From Spisula solida (taxonomy: Eukaryota > Mollusca > Bivalvia > Venerida > Mactridae), in the NCBI GenBank assembly GCA_947247005.1, contig OX365949.1, forward strand, positions 20,711,130 to 20,775,129: a stretch of DNA of 64,000 nucleotides, written 5' to 3'. A program made the translations under genes and the position numbers. Shown piece after piece: positions 23,971 through 35,200 of the stretch. How positions within the stretch are numbered: the first letter of the stretch is position 1; the number at the start of each line of letters is the position of its first letter. Below the pieces are notes generated by a model. The model searched no databases. It saw only the letters and a list, made by a program, of their open reading frames with translations, and had not been told where the DNA came from.

Positions 23971-25211
23971 AGGTTCAACCCTTTCCCTTGTGAATACTAT
24001 GATAGTTGAATATTAGTAAACAAATCAAGATTCACTCGGCTTCAAAACTTGATCTATTAAGTGCTGATAGGCCCAACCACACTCAAATTTTTGTGCTAGA
24101 ATTTTGGATGTAAAAATACTTAATAACTACAAAATGCTGATGTTTCGTAAGTTGTATTAAATGCCAATGTGGTTGTTAATGGGATATACAGGGAACTTTA
24201 CCAAAATTTTATTTTATTTTGGGAAACACCAATATGTGAGGCAGCAAGACGGTTAAATGGATTTCTTGACACTTTGAGTAGTATGCATACACTGCCCACC
24301 AAAAATAAGTATACAAATGTTATTTGCACACTTATATGCATGTAATAACACTATTTGCAGAACAGTGAAGCAACAATATATTTGAAAAAAAGGAATATTT
24401 TTGTTAATGAAATGGAAAGGCCATACATTAATTGGTACCCTAGGTGCAAAATCTAAAGTTTCTATGTCCCTCTTGAATGGTAACTTTGTCACAAAAAGAT
24501 GGAAAATTCAGCCTTTTTGATCACATGGTTATATTAGTTCCGAACATTTTCATCTTTATTTCTATCTCTAATTTGACTCATTTAGTAAATGTAGTTTCAG
24601 AAACTAGTATAATTGTGACCGTCTGATAAACAGATATTAAATAATTTCACCAAGTTTAATTTTGCAACAATTATTTACTGTATACTTATTTTTGGTGGGC
24701 ACTGTATATTAGGCAATATTAAACATACACTATTTTGTATTACACATATTTTATTCATCACAGGTATAAACAATAACAGAACAGTACTAAATTTGTATAT
24801 CAAAACAACACAACTGAAAATAATAGTTTGTCGGATATCATAACAGAAAACATTGGAATTCAAAGACATATTCAAGACTGTAAAAAATACAACACATTTC
24901 AGTTTATAAATATGTAATTTCATAAAAATATACATGTAAAGTCTGTTTATTCAGGTCTGTCACTTGTAAACAAACAATGCAATATCAAAGCATTTTTATT
25001 GCTCAAAACATTTTAATCGAATAAAACGGCTGTGAAAATCAATATCTTACGCATAAAAGTCATATACTCATATATTCAATATCTGTTAAATGTATCAGTT
25101 ATAAATGTATACACAATGTTATGTAAACAGGTGACTTACCTATCATTAAACAAGTTTTAACAAACAATAACACACATGCTTGCTCCAATGGCAGCTAAAC
25201 AGTCATTTACA

Positions 25212-26041
25212 CTCAAGGACTTTAGAAACGCCTCACCTAATTCAAAACCAAATATCGCTCAAAGTATTCATGTTATTGCAATATAATTTTACATGTGTAT
25301 TAATTGATATTTCTTATGTGTAAATCAGTTTAGTTTGTAATAAAATTATTTCATAGGAATCCTGCAAGCACACTCACCCTAAGCAAAAGTGTGGGATTTT
25401 CAATACTGGGTGCACAATTTATCATAATATGCGGAATCACATTCGTCTGTGACGTCCTAAAGCGAACCTCCTATCACATATAAGATTTTCACAATAGTTC
25501 CTATGTGTGGTCAAATTCAACAATAACCTGTTATTTTGTTTAAAACAAGCATAAATAAAGTCAATTACAAAGAATGTCCACGCATTTCACAGACATTCAA
25601 AATCATCAACTTTTAAGTTTACTACTAAAATTGGAAAATTCAAAATCCTATCCTTTTAAACATGTTCAGATGCGGTAGGTTAGAGCGTGTGTAAAAGTAA
25701 TCCACCATTATGAAAACTTGCAGATGCTTGAAAAAAAGGATAGAAAACGATTGACAAGTGTATTCGACGAATTAGTGTGCCTACATCATCTCACAAATAT
25801 AAGCACATTCAGAGTATAATGCCTCGCATAGCCTGTATTGAAAATCCCACAATTTTTTCCTGTGGTGAGTGCGCTTGCATGATTCCTAGAAAATAACGAG
25901 ATAACATTTTATTACCAGCTAAACTGATTTACACGTAGGAAAAGATCAATTAATACACATGTTAAACTATATTGCAATAACAAAAATACTTAGATCGATA
26001 TTGGGCTTTGAATTAGATGAGACGTTTTTAAAGTCCTTAAG
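25212..26041. mobile_element. Foldback-type element with about 200-bp inverted arms
   Basis: The left arm (25212 to about 25412) and right arm (about 25830-26041) are inverse complements with moderate divergence: CTCAAGGACTTTAGAAACG against CTTAAGGACTTTAAAAACG at the tips, then TCACCTAATTCAAA, TTGCAATATA, AATCAGTTTAG and TGCAAGC(A/G)CACTCACC inward. The roughly 400-bp loop has no ORF. Long arms suggest a foldback or MULE-like non-autonomous element; superfamily unassigned. Confidence 0.65.
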
Positions 26042-26130
26042 TGAATATTTAAGGTTACAACGACCTTGACCTTTGACCTCACTACTGATGGTGATCAACC
26101 TTGGAGTTTCTACAAAGTTTAAAGATCCTA
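26040..26130. repeat. GACCTTGACCTTTGACCTC repeat fragment
   Basis: It contains CGACCTTGACCTTTGACCTC and GATGGTGATCAACCTT, the same vocabulary as the tandem array at 35985-36480. A single short piece. Confidence 0.4.
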
Positions 26131-26450
26131 GACCCAACCTTTCTTGAGTTTTTGAGCCTAGACACAATTTTGAAAGCACTGTCTAGAGTTGATTAAAGCA
26201 AACTTTCAACAGCATCAAGTTGAGGTTTATCTAAAGGTTTGAGCGAAATTTAAATATTGAGCCAACCCTCATTTCCATGTGAGATTCTCTGGTAGATTGG
26301 GGTCATTGAGCACAGAACCTAAATGAAATCCTTTATACATGCATACACAAACTGACAAATTATTAAGGAGGAACGAATTACAATGTAGCAACATTGTTAC
26401 ACATTACATTAGACATTGTTTTGCAATAAAATAGATCTATACATAATACC

Positions 26451-26770
26451 GCGACCGTGGCCGAGTGGTTAGGGCGTCCGCCTTGGAAGCGGGAGATCGA
26501 AGGTTCGAATCCCGGCGGAAGCTGGGTTAGAATTGATGCGGTCGGTTGGTGATCCGCCAGCTAGTTAAAGAACGGTTACTGTAAGCCCATCTCTGCCAGG
26601 CGCCCGGCAATACGAGAAGGGATTCGGGAGGTACTGTACGCACAAAATATAGGTGTCTCATAAGTCAATTTGGCTGGCCCTTTCAATAGGGGTGACACTT
26701 TAATAAACAAAAACTGTTTACTTCTACATGTATAATAGCAACCAGGAAGATTTTTATAAATCTGAATCAT
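26451..26770 (+). mobile_element. tRNA-Ser-like SINE
   Basis: The head resembles tRNA-Ser: GTGGCCGAGTGGTTAGGGCG (A box) from 26457, an anticodon-like CTTGGAAG, and GGTTCGAATCCCGG (B box). The acceptor strand GCGACCG has no proper 3' partner and the long variable arm of a serine tRNA is missing, so this is not a working tRNA. The body contains GGTTGGTGATCCGCCAGCTA, shared in diverged form with the copy at 58838. Confidence 0.65.
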
Positions 26771-27084
26771 CCCAATACACCGCAGAGAATTATGCAGTTT
26801 CCATATGGCTTATATAATAATGGAACTGAAAACAGATCTTACATGTTAGGGTACATGGCATCTGAGGAGAGATACAGGGACAAAATCTGTATGTAAGTGA
26901 TACGAGGGGGTTGGACACATTCTCATTACAGAATAATAGTGATACAAAATGAATTAACCAAATTCATTCTTAGTATACTGGCCCTGTGTTCACAAAGGAT
27001 TAGCTGATCCAGATAAAATTTGATTCTGAAAAAAAGTCCTATTTTTTTCGAACTTTTTGTGATTTATAGGCAATTTGATTGGAA

Positions 27085-27393
27085 ATCCATTTGAGCTTCA
27101 GATGCTGAAAATAGCAATCAAATTGGTATCATTTTAATACCTAAGTCAAATAATGAAGACCCTGTAAAAGTTTTTTTAAAAAAAAAATAATTCAAGAATA
27201 ACTAAATATCGTTGTTGTCAATAAAAGGCTGACAGCCTTTTATTCAAATCGATATACAAAATATTGAAGCGCGAATTATAGTGTCAAGTTTTAAGTCAAT
27301 TTCTTCTTGACTTTCGGTATTAATTGGTTTTTACAAGAGATAAACGCAATTTTGTTGTATGCAAACCAAGACACTTTCTGGGCAGGCCCCTTT
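27085..27393 (+). repeat. Dispersed element, left end eroded (inverse copy at 51659-51998)
   Basis: It contains AGCAATCAAATTGGTAT, a central palindrome AATAAAAGGCTGACAGCC(TTTTATT), AAACCAAGACACT and the terminus GGGCAGGCCCCTTT. The same blocks occur inverted at 51659-51998, where both ends (AGGGGCATGCCC) survive. Confidence 0.6.
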
Positions 27394-27853
27394 AACCTAT
27401 AATTGATGAACTGCGAGTGAGTAAACACGATGGAAATGGCAGGAAGACAATAAGATATGACACAAAAATCATTCTACTAAACTATACAATAATTAATAAT
27501 GCAGTTTCTCTTTGACTGTACTCTACAAAACAATGATAAATGTAACTTTGTATACACACAAAATATTCCTTAAGTTAGTCATGAAAATGTTACGAGTGTT
27601 GTTCTTATTAAAGAAGCAATAAATGGCTCAATGAATTTAACTCTTTTATTCTTATATAAAGATGACTGCTCGGTTTCAAAATATTTATCAGTTAATTCGG
27701 TGAAAAAAGACAAAAGATAAAATATGGAATGTTCAAGACAATAAGATAAAATACATGTCAGTGGCTATTTTTCAGAGGGGGGCTCAGTCAGCAATTGTTC
27801 ATAGAGCATTGTCTTGATCAGACTCTTAGCCCTGACAAACCAGTAACATTCTG

Positions 27854-27988
27854 TTAGGACAAGGTTTGCATTTCCATGACAGCTCTATAGGATGTTAGGA
27901 CAATTAGAGTAAGTAGTATCTCGTCAACATCCATAATGTCAGTCGCTTGTTGGTGAGATACATCTGCTGGAGTATGTCCCTTTGTCCT
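27854..27988 (-). pseudogene. Ankyrin-like C-terminal coding fragment (doubtful)
   Basis: A - strand frame of 44 sense codons reads KGHTPADVSHQQATDIMDVD and then a hydrophobic stretch before TAA at 27856-27854. K/RGHTPADVA is typical of the turn and helix of a terminal ankyrin repeat. Upstream, in frame, is a TAA at the target-site duplication of an adjacent MITE (27993-28260), and no convincing splice acceptor was found. It may be a decayed exon or a chance match. No link to the I-kappa-B gene is visible. Confidence 0.22.
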
Positions 27989-27992
27989 TTAG

Positions 27993-28260
27993 CAGGGGTG
28001 TCAACAGAGCCAAATTAAAAATCAGGAAAATTGTATTTAGCCGACCATTTTTGCCAAACAAGAGGCCTTCAATGCCATTGTTTCCATAATTACCTCAGTT
28101 TGAAGTAAAGAAAATCCTTCAAAGCAGATTAAATTTACCATAACTTTGCCATTTCTTGAGATATTTTCATCAAATAACTTTTATTTTGGTCAGAAGCCAT
28201 TGCTCTTTAAGTCATGCTAAATCAGGAATTCCGGATAAATCAGGAAAATTGACACCCCTG
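27993..28260. mobile_element. hAT-like MITE, copy 1 (CAGGGGTGTCAA ends, 7-bp target duplication)
   Basis: CAGGGGTGTCAA at the left and TTGACACCCCTG at the right. The flanks CCTTTAG (27986-27992) and CCTTTAG (28261-28267) are identical. Internal AACTTTGCCATTTCTTGAGA is shared with the copies at 48997 and 54048. No ORF. Confidence 0.75.
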
Positions 28261-29021
28261 CCTTTAGAGATGTCAACAAGGCACAACTTGTATCTTAACT
28301 AAAGCAGGGTAGCAATACCACATGGCTTTTGGATACAGTTACAAGTAAAAATTTGTAAACATTGGAACACAAATAATAGCCATAAGTATTTAATTCTTCA
28401 TTGATTTCTATAAAATATATTCCACGCTAAGGGGAAAAGTATTTGCTTTCCGTGTAATGTAAGATCTTTTTCAGCAGTTTTACCGATGTTTTCCATTACC
28501 CTGTGAAACCTACACGGTCCACAGTTTCACAAGGTAATCGACAAAACGGCACAGCTGCTGAAAAAGATTTTATATTTCGGTAAAAATGAAAAATGTTTGC
28601 AAAAAGATAATAACAAATCGAAAAGGGAATGCAGCAGAGTCTGAAAGGCACAGTGTATAAAAGAACAGGGTACATATTGCAAGCTCTGCATAAATTCAGT
28701 GGCCCAGTTCAAAATGACAAATATTGAGGTTTGATGACTGTAAGTTTTGATTGATTATTTAAGTTTGAAATACTGCACATAGTTAGTAAGACTCTTCACA
28801 TTCGTATGGGGCCAGTATGTAGGAGATCTACCGGGTTCGTTCTCAGGGGTGAAGAATTGACCCAGAAAGGCAATTAAATCCACTGGCTATTGGAACATGC
28901 TAGCCAGCTACTTTTTGTCATTTTCTTCTTAAGTGAGATTTCAAACCAAATGCCTACTTTTGAAGATTAACTGGCTACATGAAAACATTTCTACACCCTT
29001 GCTTTCTAAATCCTGTACTGG

Positions 29022-29275
29022 TCACACATCGTCCATAACTAGATCATTGAGATCGTTTACTTCACAGATTTTATCCAGATATTTATGATAAGCAGTCAAA
29101 TCTTGCATGAAGAATGGAACTTTTGTATCCTCGAGGTTGCCTAGCAATGATATCTTGTCAATATCCTCCCACGAGATCTTCCCTAATTTCACCAACAAAT
29201 GAAAGTCAATTTCTTTTCTGTTCTTTAACAGCTGAAGAGCACCTTCTAAATATACCTGATCCTTGGTAAACCCTC
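29022..29275 (-). CDS. MATCAP: MATCAP-like exon 4 (C-terminus)
   Basis: 83 codons and TGA at 29024-29022. It reads GFTKDQVYLEGALQLLKNRK and DFHLLVKLGKISWEDIDKIS, then VPFFMQDLTAYHKYLDKI, ending NDLNDLVMDDV. Acceptor TATTTTCAG. This exon is too short to stand out as an ORF but matches the family C-terminus throughout. Confidence 0.88.
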
Positions 29276-32200
29276 CTGAAAATAAATAGAAAAATAAATA
29301 GAAAATACTGAATTATTAATCAAGAGCAGGTATAGTATGCCATTATCAGGTCATTTCTCACTGATAAGGCAAGTGCTGGAACTACAGTTCAGAATACAAG
29401 TATCTTATCTTCCCTACTTTTTTAATTATCTGATTCAAGATAAAGGCTATTACTGGAAAATTAAAGAACAATAGTTTTCAATGTTGCATGAGAATGAAGT
29501 AACAATAACCTAAAAATGCTGTATATGTACTTATCCATGAAACACAGACTCCATGTATTTCTATTTCATACATACCAATTATCTCCCAAATTGTGCATGA
29601 GATTCGTCCATTTGAGACTTTACTCATGCATGATCGTCCGCAAACTGATCAAATCTCACGCATTTCTTGGACATACTGAAACCTGACATTCTTTGTTTAC
29701 CGTACATTATGAAAATGATCACAAATATAAGTTCAAATTGCTTAATGAAGCATGCAATTGGTATGGTCATTAAAAGTAAAATAAGTGTTGGAACTGCATA
29801 CAAACTTCTTTAATTTAAGTTTAAAGTTTGAGAAAGGAAAATCACCCTCATCTTAATGCAATCTCCTGCATTTCCATCACCAATCTCACGTAAAGGGGTC
29901 TGCGAAACATGGCATGTATGCTATTCGGCTATTTTCTAAAATTTTATCAGAACATTCAGAGCCTTCAATGTAAGAGACATATAATGCCTTCTAAGTGTGA
30001 TGTTACTATATGATTTATCACACAACTGTCTCTTCCTTAAAGTCTGTAGGTCATTGGGCAACCTGAGGCAGTCAAAAAAAAAACTGAACAACCATTATAC
30101 AGTACTTATGACTGTCTCACTCAAACATTCCAACATAACAACAAAAACAAAACTGTAATTTACCTGGCAAAGAAGTGTCACCTTGGCCCCGTTTGGCTCT
30201 AATACAGTAATCCCATCTAACATATGGGTCACTCACAAATTGTCCAAGATCCCTGAATAATTCCTTCAATGACATAAATGTTGATTTATATGCTACGTAA
30301 TATAGCAACGCTATTCTCCACAAACAGGGGTCCTTTCTAAGGAGTACACTATGTAGAGACGCCAGCCCCTCTTCTGTAGGATTGGCTGGTTTCATGTTAA
30401 GGTCTTTCCGGACCCTCCAGTTATACCACTCCTGGTACTTGTTGTTGTGACTTCGTAAGTAATGGGTCCCTGAAAGACAAAAAAACATGTTTTATTAAAA
30501 TTCGAGTGAACATTGTGACCTCTAAAGAACTCACTGTGCATATATAACAATCGAGGACGACAGACAAATTGCCAATCCTCAACTCAAAGTGTACTAGCGG
30601 GTTTCATTTTCTTCTTTCTTTTGTTTGTAACACCTCAAATGCTTGTACCTAGGCCCCGCATGTAACAGGATAATTGGAATTTAATAATACTAGTAGCCTA
30701 TTGTCAGTTTTGTTCCACACCCCACAAATACATCTGAACTAGCATGGTCATACTAGTACACACAGAGGGACAATGGACATTCAATGATCCTAAAAGCTTA
30801 GTTTGAACAGAAGGTGAGCAGTTTCAACGTGTTCATCATGATATTTATGTGTTGTTTCATCATGAGAAATGAATTTTCATCAAACATTATTATTAAACCT
30901 CTATATCATTGGTAATGAATCGTTATAGTTTACAATCTCAGCTAACAAAGTAGCCGCTGATTATATGTATGAATCCAGTGATTAGTGTGCTGAAGATTGA
31001 TTCCTGGTCACTGCAGGTCATTATATAATCCTTTCATGAAAATTTGACAAATAATTATGTCAACTTTCCCAGTGGTTAGCGCGCTTGCCGTCTTATCTAG
31101 CGACCTGGGTTCAAATCGGGTGGAGACACACAAAATTATGCCCAACATGTTTCAGCGGAAAGCTGACTGGCAAATATTGGCAATGCTCGGCTCGGCACTC
31201 TAAATGTGGAGAAGATGCTCAGTTCCTAAAGAGGAAGAGTAAGTAAGTACTGGTTAGGATACAATCCAGGAACACTTGTTAGATGAATAATGGCAGCCTC
31301 ATATTTATATATCTGAAATTTATTTGAGAAATGACAAACTTGAAAAAACATCAGCATACCTGCAAGTATGCTAATGCACCTACCTGCAAGTATGCTAATG
31401 CACCTACCTGCAAGTATGCTAATGCACCAGTCAATATTATGCCCGCCCGGGGGAGGGGCGGGGATACAGGAGGAATTAGATAGGCGTCGAATCTTCCCGA
31501 CTAGAAGGAGTTAGACGACCTCGTTGACTCTGAGTCCCGGGGAATAGACTTTGGTCCAGGAATTTCTACACCGCGAAAGACAACAGTGATAGTTTTATTC
31601 CTGCTTTTATTAAATACCCTGATGAAAAAATATGCCCCACGGTGAAGATATAGACAGTAAGCATTGTCTCCTGGTGTGAGTGAGGGTTGGAATTTAGACA
31701 TCAAAAAATTGAAAATGTCCAATTCCCCTTGGTTTGCCCACCGCTCCTCCAGGCGGGCAAAATATTGACTGGTGCATAAGAACTGGTTACAACAAGTATT
31801 GCATGGTTAATATATAATGATAGAGCAACCATAAGGATGATCAAAGCTAAAGCTGCAACATGTCTGTGTATACAAACCATTGAATCTTGTAATTGCGTCT
31901 TGCAACACAGAAGATCAGAAGCATCCAAGTGCTTGAAAGGAGATTTTTTTATCACAGATTTAAATCTATGTAAACTTCAAGCAAGCCATATTAAAAATTT
32001 ACTTCCCTCAAAGTCGGAGGTAATGGGCAAATCTAGCAAAAGAAAAATCCTTATGACCATGCACTCATGACTGTCTTATTGGGTCGCAAGCAAGCATGCA
32101 AACAAACAAACAAACAAGCAAGCAAAGTTAACAAAGATTTACCAATTTCATGTCGAAGCAATCCTTCTACCCAGTACTCTCTTAGATCAACTATTCGTAC

Positions 32201-35200
32201 ATTCAACATAGGTTTGCCTTTCACTCTGGTCATTGAGCCGCGAGACAACAAGTCCTCAGATAGATTCACCATAATCTCCTTCTCTAGTTCCTCTCGTTTA
32301 AGGTAACGTTGTATTAAGGCCATGATGTTAGATCGTTGTAATACTTTCCCTCCCTGTTGCTCTTCAAACTTCTCATAAGTCCCATACTTTTTCAGAGCAT
32401 GTTGCATAATATGAATAGCCTGAAAGACAAGAAAAACACAATGCGTGAGATTGGTGATGGAAATGCATGAGATTGCATTAAAATAAGGGAGATTTTCCTT
32501 GCTAAAACACAATTTTTGTCAGAATCAAAATATTTTTCATAATCCCCTTATTGCCCCCTATCCACATATCAAGTTTCATAAACCTAGCTTGGAAACTGTT
32601 ACATTTACGTCAGGATCCAGATGTTTTGACGGACGATGGCAAACCTCAAGTCCCCTAAAGCCAAAACAATATAATTAACATAACGCTTGTTATTTTTGCT
32701 TATGATTAAAATACACTAAGAATTTTTGCATTAATATTAAATTCAAATGACCCTTGGCATTTTTGCTTATGATTAAAATACTACTTGGCATTTATGCAAG
32801 CTAGCTGTTCTCTCCGCAGCCTTACAGCTAACATGCAAGATAGGTATAATTTTAGCCTAACCAACTTGTTTAACCTACATTGCATGATTGATTACTGTGC
32901 ATGCAATTGCATGACAACATGAAAGGTGTCTCACTTGATTGCATGACTGTGGGCAACATTGCTTTACAAAAACTTCAGTGAACAGTTTTAATTAAAACAT
33001 TATGTAAGTGCAGACACACACTAGATACATTTGTATCAGTATCGATTTTCTTCCTCGTTTTCAACTAAAACTAGACATCAACCTAATGATCTTAGACCAA
33101 CTGTTATTGCAATGTCAGCACATAAAATTGTATAAAAATTATTAATTTACCGGAAAAAAACTATGATCTTTTGATGAAGAATTCAATTGCCAAGCAACAC
33201 ATAAATATAGTAATATAACAATAACACAGACTCGATTGTCAAGTAGTGAAATATAACAAGTACTTTTAGCACATTTAGTGCTTAACACCATTCAACCAAG
33301 GAAATTTGATTGCACCGGAAAAGCATTTTACTGTATTACTGTATTGACCATGAAAGTGATATCACCGAAGTATCAAGTCTAAAAATGGATGCCGGATTTA
33401 GTTAGAAAAAAACCCTACATCAAAAATGAAATTTATCAACAGCGAATACAGGCCCCTTCCAAAAATTTGTTAAGGCGCTGAGAAAATCCTGAGATATTTG
33501 TGCTTAATAAGACAGTTATCATCAATAACTGCATTGATATCCTTAATTCAAGGGCTGATTTTAGCCATTTTTACACAATACAAGCCATATATTCTCGATA
33601 TCAAACGAAATACTGATAAAAAATATAAACACCCTTAGTGATTAAAAGACACCATACTACGCACTAGGGAAAAGCCAATTCTGGCTCTTGGGCGCTGGGG
33701 TATGACAGCATCCTAATTGCCCCTGCAGGGAAGAGTCTGGAGTTATAAAATCTTTTGCATGCAAACGCACACAATTTAAGTATTTTAAAACAATAATAAA
33801 GCTACAGATCTGAGAAGAGCACAAGAATGAACGGCTAAAATATCCATTCTTACATGTTAACAAACAACATTGTTTTAAGCACGTACATCTTTAGCACATT
33901 GCATGATCTACTATACTAACATTCAGTACTAATTTAAGTACTTTACTTTTTTTATTAGAAAACCTTAATTACATTGATCTCCATAAAATTCTGAGTAGCA
34001 CGCAAACAGAAAATTTCCGACCAGCGCAAACAAAAACAATTCCGACTTAGCGCAAACAAAAATAGAGTTCAATGATTACATACTTAGTGGACCATGGTTA
34101 ACACTTCAATAAAACACATTCCGATGCCATCGCAATGTGAAAGTACTGAAGGTGACATGGTAGAATGTCATTAATGACAAAGTTTTACTGTCTGCACCAA
34201 GGTTCAACAAAAGATGGCAATGTTTCTGGTGACATTAAAATACAACTAAAACAAACTAAGTTACCATTAAGATTTGTACCAAACAGAATTACAATAGCTT
34301 TGTATGAGGAAGGAAATTAACACATTTTCGTTCCGTTTTGTTTCGGCTACATTATATTTAAATTTATTTCTGTCACATAGAGACAACTACAAATGTAGCT
34401 CTGATTCACATTATTAATTATTACGATACAGGGCCACCCTGCAATTTCCTCAAATCATCTCATATGCCGAGTTTCAAGAAAGGAAGCTAAGCTATACATA
34501 GGTACCATCTTTGAAATGACTTAAATTGACATGTCACTGCCTATGATTGAACCCACAACCTACTGTTACCAAGACAGACACTTGAACCACTGGGCCACCC
34601 AACCATGGTACACCAGCTACCTTGCATAAAGGTAGATGACCCAAGACAGACATGGGAACTAAGAACCCAGTAAGTTAAACCATAAGCCAGCAAGTTTAAG
34701 AGGAGCACTGTGCGTCACTGAAGGGTCTCCATTATACTGCGCTAGCTTGCATAAAGATTAATAAAGATTATCTCTCTCTCTGCATACAGTCATCTGGTCC
34801 CCTCCATTCTCTTGATCAGGTTTGTGACAAGTAGCTATCAATTAATTAGTTAGTATTAATTAAATAATTAAGATATATCTTAATATAAACAAATAACAAA
34901 TAATCTATCACAATTGAGCCAATTAATAAGTTAATATGCAGGGTCAAGGCTACATGTACTAGTTAGTTATAATGAACCAATATTATGATTAATTTTTTTT
35001 CTATAATTATAACTTATTCTATCTATACAGCAAAAACTTAAACATAATATATGTTTACATTAAAGTCTAGTTATAGGGTGTTTCTCAGTGCCAGACTATA
35101 ACAATATCACTTACATAAAAATTATCTGAATACTATAATTCTTTACAAAGGTACCAAAGTTCACGCCAAGAACAAAACAATTAAACACAGACAAATATAA

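Larger units (their letters stand above)
2847..27853. other. Gene-poor, repeat-dense interval
   Basis: Apart from the elements listed separately, I see no supported gene. The remaining stretches over 300 bp (about 3.9-4.46, 6.42-7.22, 8.03-8.79, 9.03-10.24, 11.0-11.44, 11.99-12.54, 13.58-14.96, 16.19-17.05, 17.85-18.88, 19.6-20.0, 20.43-21.19, 21.33-22.57, 23.97-25.21 kb) are AT-rich DNA with short ORFs (under about 95 codons) that lack splice context, codon bias or recognisable motifs. Confidence 0.6.

Noticed and set aside
26451..26520. tRNA-Ser gene (GGA anticodon)
   Set aside because: A and B boxes are good but the acceptor stem does not close and the serine variable arm is missing; followed by a SINE body.
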